A stretch of DNA of 64,000 nucleotides from an uncultured Alloprevotella sp. (GTDB lineage Bacteria; Bacteroidota; Bacteroidia; Bacteroidales; Bacteroidaceae). Location: assembly GCA_944322095.1 (NCBI GenBank), contig CALUNU010000007.1:49719-113718 (forward strand). Direction: 5' to 3'. Positions 54,039-60,978 of this stretch are shown piece after piece. The stretch's first letter is position 1. Each line of letters begins with the position of its first letter. Made by a program: the position numbers and the translations under genes. The notes under the pieces were generated by a model. The model searched no databases and had not been told where the DNA came from. It saw nothing but the letters and a program-made list of their open reading frames with translations.

Positions 54039-54099
54039 ACAGACGGCGGGCGGCCTTCCCGTCCCGAAGGAGGAAAGGCCGCCCGCGTGTATCGTCTGT
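54039..54099 (-). promoter_or_regulatory. Leader hairpin upstream of leuA, candidate attenuator
   Basis: On the minus strand ACAGACG pairs with CGTCTGT and, inside, GCGGGCGGCCTT pairs with AAGGCCGCCCGC around a 17-base loop; a GTGTAT bulge separates the two stems. The hairpin ends 32 bases before the leuA ATG. No T tract follows, so it could act on translation or by a non-canonical terminator. GACGGC just upstream (54104-54109 region) could instead pair with GCCGTC in the right arm. The rest of the gap 54007-54352 holds the leader ORF and an A/T-rich promoter region. Confidence 0.55.
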
Positions 54100-54117
54100 G
54101 CCGTCCGCACGAGTCCG

Positions 54118-54195
54118 TTACGCCACGCACCCGTCGCCCCTTCCGTCCGGGAGGAGCAGGCTGCGCAGTCGGAAAACGTGAGAAGCGGCGTGCAT
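54118..54195 (-). CDS. leuL: Candidate leucine leader peptide
   Basis: A 25-codon ORF on the minus strand encodes MHAASHVFRLRSLLLP followed by nine further residues, with leucine codons at positions 10, 13, 14 and 15 (CTG, CTG, CTC, CTC). It ends 18 bases before the long hairpin and about 110 bases before leuA. Transcription could start close to its ATG: a TAGGTTTA box lies a few bases upstream. Position and a Leu cluster before a hairpin fit a ribosome-stalling attenuator; GC-rich DNA often encodes Leu by chance, so this is a hypothesis. Confidence 0.5.
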   Translation of the reverse strand: MHAASHVFRLRSLLLPDGRGDGCVA

Positions 54196-54352
54196 AATCG
54201 TTAAACCTAACGCCGCAAATTTAAGAAGAAAAACACAAAATGCAAGTCCGAAGGCCTGAAAATAGCGCACGAAGCCATCATTATGCGGATTTTATGTGCA
54301 TTTTTCCATAAAAAAGCGCCCGGCCGAACGCGTCGGCCGGGCGCACGGGTGC

Positions 54353-54802
54353 CTACCAGCGTACGGGGTCGGGCAAGATTTGCCCGTCGGCGGCGTCGTC
54401 GGGCGTAAAGGTGCTGCCGGCGTATTGCACGCAGAGCATCGTGAGGGGCTCCGTGCCGTTGTTGCGCACGGAGCGGCGGCCGGCGGGGGCCACGCGCACG
54501 ACGCTGCCCTCGCTCACGGGAAAGACGTGGCCGTCGACCTGAAACTCGCCGCGGCCCGAGAGGAAGAAGTAGAGCTCTTCGTGGCGGCGGTGGGTGTGGA
54601 CAAAGCCCGTTTCGGTGCCGGGGGCAAACTGCTGGAAGGAGAGCTCGCTGCCCGTCGTGCCGAGGGCGCTGCCACAGAACACTTTGCCGGGAATGCGCAC
54701 GTTGGGGCCCATTTCAAGGACGTAGCCGTTGATGTCGCTCAGTTTGCCCACGTTGATGGCGGTGAAGTTGTCGGCCGCAGCCGTTTTCTCAATCTGTTTC
54801 AT
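54353..54802 (-). CDS. Cupin-domain protein
   Basis: The 149-residue single cupin has the two metal-binding motifs: GFVHTHRRHEELYFFLSGRGEFQVDG (H-x-H...E) and VRVAPAGRRSVRNNGTEPLTMLCVQ. It is divergent from an HxlR-type regulator with an inverted repeat between them, so it is a likely target of that regulator. Its substrate is not known. The minus-strand TAACTTTG box at 54855 lies about 50 bases before the start. Confidence 0.85.
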   Translation of the reverse strand: MKQIEKTAAADNFTAINVGKLSDINGYVLEMGPNVRIPGKVFCGSALGTTGSELSFQQFAPGTETGFVHTHRRHEELYFFLSGRGEFQVDGHVFPVSEGSVVRVAPAGRRSVRNNGTEPLTMLCVQYAGSTFTPDDAADGQILPDPVRW

Positions 54803-54854
54803 GACTGTTGTTGTTTAAATGTCCGATGTTGTCGTTGTTGTCGCTTATCGGTGG

Positions 54855-54862
54855 CAAAGTTA
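54855..54862 (-). promoter_or_regulatory. Cupin gene promoter -7 box
   Basis: TAACTTTG on the minus strand, 52 bases before the cupin start. Confidence 0.6.
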
Positions 54863-54904
54863 CGGCGCGGGGCCGTCCTGTGCAAGAGGGCACTTGAAAG
54901 TCAG

Positions 54905-54926
54905 ATGGTTACGCCGTGGTAACCAT
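54905..54926. promoter_or_regulatory. Candidate HxlR operator
   Basis: ATGGTTAC / GTAACCAT inverted repeat with a 6-base centre, in the middle of the divergent cupin-hxlR region, upstream of both -7 boxes. Size and position suit a winged-helix dimer. Confidence 0.5.
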
Positions 54927-55002
54927 TGCTGGGCGATAGCGCGTTAGAAGCCGCAGATTTTTGAAAAAAAGTTTTGTCGTTGGTTGTTTCGGGGAAGTTG
55001 GT

Positions 55003-55010
55003 TACTTTTG
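55003..55010 (+). promoter_or_regulatory. hxlR-type gene promoter -7 box
   Basis: TACTTTTG, 27 bases before the start codon. Confidence 0.65.
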
Positions 55011-55037
55011 TAGACCGACAAAACGCGAGAGAAGCTT

Positions 55038-55403
55038 ATGAAAACAACAGGCATGGCGGCCGCCGTTGCACCCAATTGCCCCATCCGCCACGTGCTGGCG
55101 CGCATCGGCGACAAGTGGTCGATGCTGGTGCTTTATACGTTGAAGCAGGGTAGCGTGCTGCGCTTCAGCGAGCTGCGGCGGCGCATTCCCGACATTTCGC
55201 AGAAGATGCTCACCTCCACCCTCCGCACGCTCGAAGAGGACGGCTACGTCACGCGCCGCGTCTATCCCGAGGTGCCGCCCCGCGTCGAGTATGAACTGAC
55301 GGCGCGCGGCCGCTCGTTCCTGCCCTGTATCGACAATCTGATCAGCTGGGCGCAGGACAACATGGAAGCCATCCTGCGCGACCGCCGCCGACGCCACAAA
55401 TGA
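55038..55403 (+). CDS. HxlR-family winged-helix transcriptional regulator
   Basis: The 121-residue regulator shows the HxlR signature: CPIRHVLARIGDKWSMLVLYTLKQGSVLRFSELRRRIPDISQKMLTSTLRTLEEDGYVTRRVYPEVPPRVEYELTARGRSFLP. Most HxlR proteins are redox- or aldehyde-responsive dimers; a Cys is present at residue 14. It is divergent from the cupin gene and probably controls it together with itself through the inverted repeat at 54905. Confidence 0.92.
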   Translation: MKTTGMAAAVAPNCPIRHVLARIGDKWSMLVLYTLKQGSVLRFSELRRRIPDISQKMLTSTLRTLEEDGYVTRRVYPEVPPRVEYELTARGRSFLPCIDNLISWAQDNMEAILRDRRRRHK

Positions 55404-55473
55404 AGGCAAGTGGCGGCCGCACAACCGCCGCACCGCCACCGCGGCCGCCGCGCTCCCACGGCGTCGCCCATCC

Positions 55474-55507
55474 TCCGCCGCAAGCCATGCTTCGCGGCGG
55501 ACTTTTT
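55474..55507 (+). terminator. Terminator of the hxlR gene
   Basis: TCCGCCGCAAGC / GCTTCGCGGCGGA stem (one bulge) followed by CTTTTT. Confidence 0.75.
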
Positions 55508-55567
55508 ATACCATTTCGGGGATAAAACAGATAATTCTCCCGGCTTTTATACCTGATGGGGGATAAA
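55505..55567 (-). promoter_or_regulatory. Pair of HipB-type operators downstream of the hip operon
   Basis: Two copies of TTTATACC-N6-GGGATAAA at 55505-55526 and 55546-55567, offset by 41 bp. The first is identical to the operator at 57129. Between them, on the minus strand, ATTATCTGTT mirrors the position of the hipB promoter -7 box. No gene start lies directly beyond on that strand; the pair faces the 3' end of the hxlR gene. Confidence 0.7.
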
Positions 55568-55589
55568 AAGAAAAGCCGTTGGGAGGCGT

Positions 55590-56528
55590 TTATGCCAGCA
55601 TGGCCAGGCGCGAACGCACGAGGCTTATATATGCTTCGGCCATCCCGGCCGGCAGAAAACTCATGCAGATGAAAGCTTCCCAGGCGGCGGCTGCATGAAC
55701 GAAGCGCTGGAAGATGTTGGAGCACACCTTGTCGCTGAGCCCCGAGCTGCGCATGGCGTCGGCAAAGTGCCCGCGCGTGAGCTTCCGCTTCTTGCCGCAG
55801 AGCGTCAGGGCCAGTTCTTCGGGGTCGTCGGGCAGGACGAGAGTCGTGGAAAGGAGGTCGTAAGCGGGCGTCAGCACGTAATTTGTGCCGTCGGGCGCAT
55901 AGAGCGAATAGTTTTTCAGGTGCATGTCGGCATTTCCCGTCAGCCATGCAAAAACAACTTGTTCCCAATATCTGACCAAGTCGAGTTGGGGCGTGGAGCT
56001 GTGTTGGAAAATGATTTTGGCGATGCGTTCGTGCGAACCTTTGTACTTGTCTTCGGTGAGGCGTTCGGAGAGTTGGCACATGTCTTCCATGTGAATTTTA
56101 TCTCCTTGCGGTGTGCGGTCGATGCGACGGGTGATGTAGCAGAGTTGTCCGTCGGCAAATCGTATGAGCGAGTGGGGCACGGTTTCCACCCCGGCCAGTT
56201 GTGCCAGGTGCATGGTGAGATCTTCCAGTTCGGGGAGAAAGGGGTAGCGTTCTGTTTGAGGTTTCAGGATGAAGCGCCCCCAAAGCCCGACGATGGTGAG
56301 ACGTGGCGTGCGGCTCATGCGGTCGAAATCGAGCGAGAGCTTGGGCTGTACTCCCGTGAGCGTGGTTTGCGAGCGGATGACCTCTTCGGCCATTGCGCGT
56401 ATTTGGTCTTGGGCGTAAGGCAAGGCGGGCGGCGTCTGTGTGCCGAACATCTTGCGGCTACATTTGGCGTGGAAGTCGGTCTCCTTCCCGCTCAGCGGCT
56501 TATAGCAGTACAGGCATTTGTCTTTCAT
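55590..56528 (-). CDS. HipT-like serine/threonine kinase toxin (HipA core)
   Basis: The 312-residue protein has the HipA kinase core without the N-terminal subdomain, which is encoded separately upstream. It begins with a possible zinc site (CLYCYKPLSGKETDFHAKCSRKMFG: CxxC and HxxxC). Kinase features: LTGVQPKLSLDFD (Gly-rich/regulatory loop), GRFILKPQTERYPFLPELEDLTMHLA (ATP-binding Lys and helix), GQLCYITRRIDR, GNADMHLKNYSLYAP (catalytic loop) and LTPAYDLLST (metal-binding Asp). HipA/HipT kinases inactivate aminoacyl-tRNA synthetases by phosphorylation. Start overlaps the hipS-like stop. Confidence 0.88.
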   Translation of the reverse strand: MKDKCLYCYKPLSGKETDFHAKCSRKMFGTQTPPALPYAQDQIRAMAEEVIRSQTTLTGVQPKLSLDFDRMSRTPRLTIVGLWGRFILKPQTERYPFLPELEDLTMHLAQLAGVETVPHSLIRFADGQLCYITRRIDRTPQGDKIHMEDMCQLSERLTEDKYKGSHERIAKIIFQHSSTPQLDLVRYWEQVVFAWLTGNADMHLKNYSLYAPDGTNYVLTPAYDLLSTTLVLPDDPEELALTLCGKKRKLTRGHFADAMRSSGLSDKVCSNIFQRFVHAAAAWEAFICMSFLPAGMAEAYISLVRSRLAMLA

Positions 56529-56860
56529 CAGTCATTCTCCTCCTCGGTTGCGGGTCTGACGCTGACGGCTCCAATGCAATCCTTGCAGCAAGCCATGAGC
56601 AGGGCCATGCGGTCGCGCCCGTCTATTTTCCAGTTGCGTTCGGCGATGTCGAGCAGCCACCCTTCGGGGATGAGGCCGTCGAAAAAGGGGAAGAGCACCC
56701 GGCTTTTATAGGGCTCTATGCGCAGGGGCAGCGTCAGGCTGACGGCTTGCGCTCCATCCGAGGCCAGGTAGCCTGCGTCGTAGCGGAAGGTGTAGCCGTC
56801 GGCGTCCTCGGTGAGGGTGCCGGCGCGCTTGTCTTTATAGAAAATGGCGGCGGTTTTCAT
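56528..56860 (-). CDS. HipS-like protein (HipA N-subdomain 1)
   Basis: The 110-residue product matches the separate N-terminal subdomain of HipA (AIFYKDKRAGTLTEDADGYTFRYDAGYL, LPLRIEPYKSRVLFPFFDGLIPEGWLLDIAERNWKID, then MALLMACCKDCIGAVSV). In HipBST systems this part acts as the antitoxin of the kinase. It overlaps hipB upstream and hipT downstream by a few bases, so all three are translationally coupled. Confidence 0.85.
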   Translation of the reverse strand: MKTAAIFYKDKRAGTLTEDADGYTFRYDAGYLASDGAQAVSLTLPLRIEPYKSRVLFPFFDGLIPEGWLLDIAERNWKIDGRDRMALLMACCKDCIGAVSVRPATEEEND

Positions 56861-57084
56861 CAGTCGGTCTCATTGCGGCGCATGGGGACGGGGCCACACT
56901 CCGTGCCGAAGAGGCAGAGCACCTGGTTCACCTTGTCGAGGCGCAGCGTGGTCTTGCCTTGTTCCAAATCGCGCACGAAGCGCAGGCCGACGCCCGCCTT
57001 TTGCGACAGATCTACCTGCGTGAGGTGGTATTTCTTGCGCATTTCCTTGACGTATTGGGCCAGTATTGTCCGTTCCATGGGCAT
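56860..57084 (-). CDS. HipB-like XRE-family repressor
   Basis: The 74-residue helix-turn-helix protein (LAQYVKEMRKKYHLTQVDLSQKAGVGLRFVRDLEQGKTTLRLDKVNQVLCLFG) belongs to the Xre/HipB type. It likely represses its own promoter by binding the TTTATACC-N6-GGGATAAA operators just upstream, comparable to the TATCC-N8-GGATA sites of E. coli HipB. It opens a hipB-hipS-hipT operon. Confidence 0.88.
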   Translation of the reverse strand: MPMERTILAQYVKEMRKKYHLTQVDLSQKAGVGLRFVRDLEQGKTTLRLDKVNQVLCLFGTECGPVPMRRNETD

Positions 57085-57087
57085 GTG

Positions 57088-57150
57088 TTTATACTATTTC
57101 GGGTGTAAAGATAAGGAAATTCCATGGATTTATACCATTTCGGGGATAAA
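57088..57150 (-). promoter_or_regulatory. hip operon promoter with two operators
   Basis: Operators at 57088-57109 (TTTATACT-N6-GGTGTAAA, weaker) and 57129-57150 (TTTATACC-N6-GGGATAAA), 41 bp apart. On the minus strand TATCTTTA (57106-57113) between them is the likely -7 box, so bound repressor would block the polymerase. Confidence 0.75.
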
Positions 57151-57173
57151 AAGATGCAGACAGGCGGAGGTGC

Positions 57174-57797
57174 TTAGTCGATAAAGCCTTCTTGGCGGAG
57201 GGCTTCGGCGGTTTCTTCGAGGCGGGCGTACCATGCGGCGCCGAAGCGGCGGGTGAGGGGCTCGCGCAGGAAGCGGTAGAGGGGCAGGCCCAGCTTCCGG
57301 CCTTTGCGCACGGCGGGGGCGCAGATGTCCCAGCGGTGATAGTTGAGCCCGGTGAGGCCGCCCGTGAGGCGCTGCTCGCGGATGGGGTAGAGGGCGCACG
57401 AGATGGGCTTGCTCCACGCCGTGCGTCCGTCGCGCCAGGCGCGCTCTGTGGCGCAGAGGCAGCAGCCGGCGGCGTCGCGGCAGGTGAAAACGCAGTCCTT
57501 GCCGCCCACGATGCTCGTCACGAGGTCGCCGTCGGCGTCGGTGTAGGCCACGCCCTGGCGGTCGATGACGGCCCGGGCCTCGGGCGAGAGGTCGGGGCGC
57601 ACGGTGTCGAGGACGTCCTCCAAGTGCATCACCTCTTCGGGCGTGACGGGGGCGCCTGCCTCGCCCTCGATGCAGCAGGCGCCGCGGCAGGCTGCGAGGT
57701 CGCAGCAGAAACATTCGGTAAAGCAGTCAGTCGAAAGGATGACGTTGTCGACTTGCACCATGGGCGGTCGGCGCGATGAGCGGGAGCGGGTGGTCAT
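57174..57797 (-). CDS. DUF3109 family Cys-rich protein
   Basis: The 207-residue protein has many conserved cysteines: DCFTECFCCDLAACRGACCIEGEAGAPVTPEE, then GGKDCVFTCRDAAGCCLCATERAW and KPISCALYPIRE. This matches DUF3109, probably a metal- or Fe-S-binding protein. No reaction is known to me. The start may be the later Met (MVQVDN, residue 13). It lies 37 bases after ung and ends the topA-aroK-speA-ung run. Confidence 0.85.
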   Translation of the reverse strand: MTTRSRSSRRPPMVQVDNVILSTDCFTECFCCDLAACRGACCIEGEAGAPVTPEEVMHLEDVLDTVRPDLSPEARAVIDRQGVAYTDADGDLVTSIVGGKDCVFTCRDAAGCCLCATERAWRDGRTAWSKPISCALYPIREQRLTGGLTGLNYHRWDICAPAVRKGRKLGLPLYRFLREPLTRRFGAAWYARLEETAEALRQEGFID

Positions 57798-57834
57798 GAG
57801 TGTCGGTTGTGTGGAGTGATGCGGAGCGACGGTC

Positions 57835-58497
57835 TTACCACTCGATGGGAGCGATGCCGTGTTCCGTGAGATAGGCGTTTGCCCGGCTGAAATGGTGGTT
57901 GCCGAAGAAGCCCCGGTAGGCCGAGAGGGGCGAGGGATGGGCCGATTGCAGGATGAGATGTTTCGAGCTGTCGATGAGGGCGGCCTTGCTCCGTGCGTAG
58001 CTGCCCCACAGGAGGAACACGAGGTGCTCGCGCCCGGCCGACAGCCGTCGTACGACGGCGTCGGTGAACGTTTCCCAGCCGTGGCCCTGGTGCGAGCCGG
58101 CGCGGTGTGCCTGCACCGTGAGCGTGGCGTTGAGCAGCAGGACGCCTTGGCGGGCCCAGCGGCGCAGGCTGCCGCTTTGGGGCACGGGGCGCCCCAAGTC
58201 GTCTTGAATTTCCTTGAATATGTTTTGCAGCGAGGGCGGCTGCGCCACGCCGTCGGCTACGGAGAAACAAAGTCCTTCGGCCTGACCGGGTTCGTGGTAG
58301 GGGTCCTGGCCGAGGATGACAACCTTCACGCTGTCGTACGGACAGAGGTCGAAGGCGTTGAATATCTGCCCGCCGGGCGGGTAGCATGTGCCGGCGCGAT
58401 ACGCTTTGCGCACGAATTGCGTGAGTTCCTTGAAGTAGGGGGCCGCAAACTCCGCGGCCAAGGCCTGCTTCCAGCTCGCTTCGATGCGTACGTCCAT
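57835..58497 (-). CDS. ung: Uracil-DNA glycosylase
   Basis: Removes uracil from DNA at the start of base-excision repair. The 220-residue family 1 enzyme shows VVILGQDPYHEPGQAEGLCFSV (catalytic Asp in GQDPYH), LLLNATLTVQAHRAGSHQGHGWETFTD, VFLLWGSYARSK and the intercalation loop SAHPSPLSAYRGFFG. The frame is open upstream into speA, but Met at 58497 matches the family start (MDVRIEASWKQAL) and follows the speA stop by two bases. Confidence 0.96.
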   Translation of the reverse strand: MDVRIEASWKQALAAEFAAPYFKELTQFVRKAYRAGTCYPPGGQIFNAFDLCPYDSVKVVILGQDPYHEPGQAEGLCFSVADGVAQPPSLQNIFKEIQDDLGRPVPQSGSLRRWARQGVLLLNATLTVQAHRAGSHQGHGWETFTDAVVRRLSAGREHLVFLLWGSYARSKAALIDSSKHLILQSAHPSPLSAYRGFFGNHHFSRANAYLTEHGIAPIEW

Positions 58498-58499
58498 GC

Positions 58500-60392
58500 T
58501 TATTCCAGATAGGTGTAGCCGTAGAGGCCCGCACGGTAGTTGGATATGAACTCCTTGCCCTCTTCCACGGTGATTTTCTCCTCTTTGACGGCCTTGCTCA
58601 CCCATGTTTCGAGGCGGCGCACGAGCTTTTTCGGGTCATACTGCACATATTCGAGCACGTCGGCCACGGTTTCGCCGTCGATGGTCTTTTCGATGATGTA
58701 TCCCTTGTCGTCGACGCCCACGTGCACGGCGTTCGTGTCGCCGAAGAGGTTGTGCATGTTGCCCAATATCTCTTGGTAGGCACCGACGAGGAACACGCCT
58801 ATATAATAATGTTCGCCCGGGCGTATGGCGTGCAGGGGCAGATAGCTCGTTTGCTGGTTGTGGTTGACGTAGGTCACGAACTTTCCGTCGCTGTCGCACG
58901 TGATGTCTTGCAGCGTGGCCGAGCGGGTGGGCTTTTCGTCCAGGCGTTCGATGGGCATGATGGGGAAGAGCTGGTCGAGGCCCCAATGGTCGGGCACCGA
59001 CTGGAAGAGCGAGAAATTGCAGAAGTACTTGTCGGCCATGCTCTTGTCGAGTTTGCGCAGCTCGTCGGGCACGTGCTTCTGGTGGTGGGCCAGTTCGCCC
59101 ACCTCGCGCGTGATGCTCCAATAGATGCTCTCAATCTGTGCGCGCGTCTTGAGGTCGATGATGCCGTGGCGGAACAGGTCGAGCGCCTCCTCGCGGATGT
59201 CCTCGGCGTCGTGCCAGTCTTCGAGCATGGAGCGGGTCGAGAGTTTGTCCCATATCTCGGTGAGGTCGTGCACGAGCTTATGGTCGTTTTCGCCGGGCTG
59301 GAAGTTTTCGTCCATCTGGGGCACTCCCACGCTTTCGATGACGTCGAGGATGAGCACCGAGTGGTGGGCGGTGAGCGAGCGGCCGCCTTCGGTGATGAGG
59401 TTGGGGTGGGGTATGTGGTTCTTGTCGGCTGCCTCGACAAAGGTGTAGACGCAGTCGTTCACATACTCTTGGATGGAATAGTTGACCGAGCTGGACGAGT
59501 TGGACGAGCGGGTGCCGTCGTAGTCGACGCCCAGTCCGCCGCCGCAGTCCACAAATTCGATTTTGAAGCCCAGGGCGTGCAGTTGCACGTAGAACTGCGC
59601 CGCCTCGCGCAAGGCCGTGGAGATGTGGCGTATCTTGGTAATCTGGCTGCCGATGTGGAAGTGTATCAGTTTCAAGCAGTCGTGCATGCCCATGGCGTCG
59701 AGCATTTTCAGCGCTTCGAGCAGTTCGGCCGAGTTGAGGCCGAACTTCGACGCGTCGCCCCCGCTCTCCTCCCATTTTCCCGCGCCCGACGACGCCAGCT
59801 TGATGCGTATGCCGATGGTGGGGCGCACGCCGAGCTTTTCGGCCGTTTGGGCGATGATTTGCAGTTCGGGCAGTTTTTCAACGACGAGAAAGATGCGCCG
59901 GCCCATCTTTTGCGCCAGCAGGGCCAGCTCGATGAAGTTCTGGTCTTTGTGGCCGTTGCAGATGATGAGGCTGTCGTTGTTCATGTTGGTGGCCAGCACG
60001 GCGTGGAGCTCGGGCTTCGAGCCAGCTTCGAGTCCCAGATTAAACTTTTTTCCATGGCTGATGATTTCCTCGACCACGGGGCGCATCTGGTTCACCTTGA
60101 TGGGGAAGACGATGAAGTGCTGGGCCTGGAAGTTGTATTCCTCGGCGGCACGTTCGAAACACTCGGCGGTCTTTTCGATGCGGTTGTCGAGTATGTCGGG
60201 GAAGCGAAGCAGCATGGGGGCCGAGATGTCGCGCGACGCCAGTTCGTCGACGAGTTCTTTCAAGTCGACCTGTACGCCGTCCTTGCGGGGCGATACGTAG
60301 GCGTGGCCCTTGTCGTTGATGCCAAAGTAGCTGACGCCCCAGCCTTTCACGTTGTAGAGTTCTTCCGAGTCCTCAATTCTCCATTTTCTCAT
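58500..60392 (-). CDS. speA: Biosynthetic arginine decarboxylase
   Basis: PLP enzyme making agmatine from arginine for polyamine synthesis. The 630-residue length and motifs are typical: HFIVFPIKVNQMRPVVEEI (PLP lysine), NLGLEAGSKPELHAVLA, LIHFHIGSQI, FVDCGGGLGVDYDGTRS, ITEGGRSLTAHHSVLI (pyridoxal phosphate site) and LFQSVPDHWGLDQLFPIMPIERLDE. It starts 10 bases after aroK and is followed by ung. Confidence 0.96.
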   Translation of the reverse strand: MRKWRIEDSEELYNVKGWGVSYFGINDKGHAYVSPRKDGVQVDLKELVDELASRDISAPMLLRFPDILDNRIEKTAECFERAAEEYNFQAQHFIVFPIKVNQMRPVVEEIISHGKKFNLGLEAGSKPELHAVLATNMNNDSLIICNGHKDQNFIELALLAQKMGRRIFLVVEKLPELQIIAQTAEKLGVRPTIGIRIKLASSGAGKWEESGGDASKFGLNSAELLEALKMLDAMGMHDCLKLIHFHIGSQITKIRHISTALREAAQFYVQLHALGFKIEFVDCGGGLGVDYDGTRSSNSSSSVNYSIQEYVNDCVYTFVEAADKNHIPHPNLITEGGRSLTAHHSVLILDVIESVGVPQMDENFQPGENDHKLVHDLTEIWDKLSTRSMLEDWHDAEDIREEALDLFRHGIIDLKTRAQIESIYWSITREVGELAHHQKHVPDELRKLDKSMADKYFCNFSLFQSVPDHWGLDQLFPIMPIERLDEKPTRSATLQDITCDSDGKFVTYVNHNQQTSYLPLHAIRPGEHYYIGVFLVGAYQEILGNMHNLFGDTNAVHVGVDDKGYIIEKTIDGETVADVLEYVQYDPKKLVRRLETWVSKAVKEEKITVEEGKEFISNYRAGLYGYTYLE

Positions 60393-60402
60393 GTCGGTGT
60401 CT

Positions 60403-60930
60403 TTATAACTGTAAGGTGGCTCTTATTTCGTTGACGATGTTTTTTATCTTGTCGAAGCTGTCGAGCACGTCGACGCTCACGGTGTGGTGTGCCAGTTCGT
60501 AGTAGGGCGCGCGCTCGGCGAGCTGGCGGGTGATGAAGGCGCGCAGTTCGTCGGGCTGCTTGCCGGCCAGCAGCGGGCGTTCGCCGTGGCTGATGGCCAG
60601 GTGGCCCAGGATGGTGTCGGGCGAGGCTTTCAGGTAGCACGTGGTGGCCACGCTGTTCATGTAGGCAGCGTTGTCGAAGTGGCAGGGCGTGCCCCCGCCG
60701 CAGGCGAGCACCGTGTCTTCAAACTCGGCGGCCTCGTGCAGCATGCGCCGTTCGCGGTCGCGGAAGACGGCCTCGCCGTCCTCCTCAAACATGCGGGCCA
60801 CCTTTTTATGGTAGCGCTCCTCGATGTACCAGTCGAGGTCGTAGAACGTGCGGCCCAGGGCTTTGGCCAGGGCTTTGCCCACGGTGGTTTTCCCGGCGCA
60901 CATGTATCCCGTCAGGATGATGCATTTCAT
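60403..60930 (-). CDS. aroK: Shikimate kinase
   Basis: Phosphorylates shikimate, the step before AroA (33031). The 175-residue P-loop protein has IILTGYMCAGKTTVGKALAKAL (Walker A), FYDLDWYIEERYHKKVARMFEEDGEAVFRDRERRML (shikimate-binding Asp/Arg and lid), and VLACGGGTPCHFDNAAYM. Placed between topA and speA. Confidence 0.95.
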   Translation of the reverse strand: MKCIILTGYMCAGKTTVGKALAKALGRTFYDLDWYIEERYHKKVARMFEEDGEAVFRDRERRMLHEAAEFEDTVLACGGGTPCHFDNAAYMNSVATTCYLKASPDTILGHLAISHGERPLLAGKQPDELRAFITRQLAERAPYYELAHHTVSVDVLDSFDKIKNIVNEIRATLQL

Positions 60931-60978
60931 GTGGGTTTCCGTTTGGCGGTGATATGGGTATATGGGCCCCCTTCGTCC

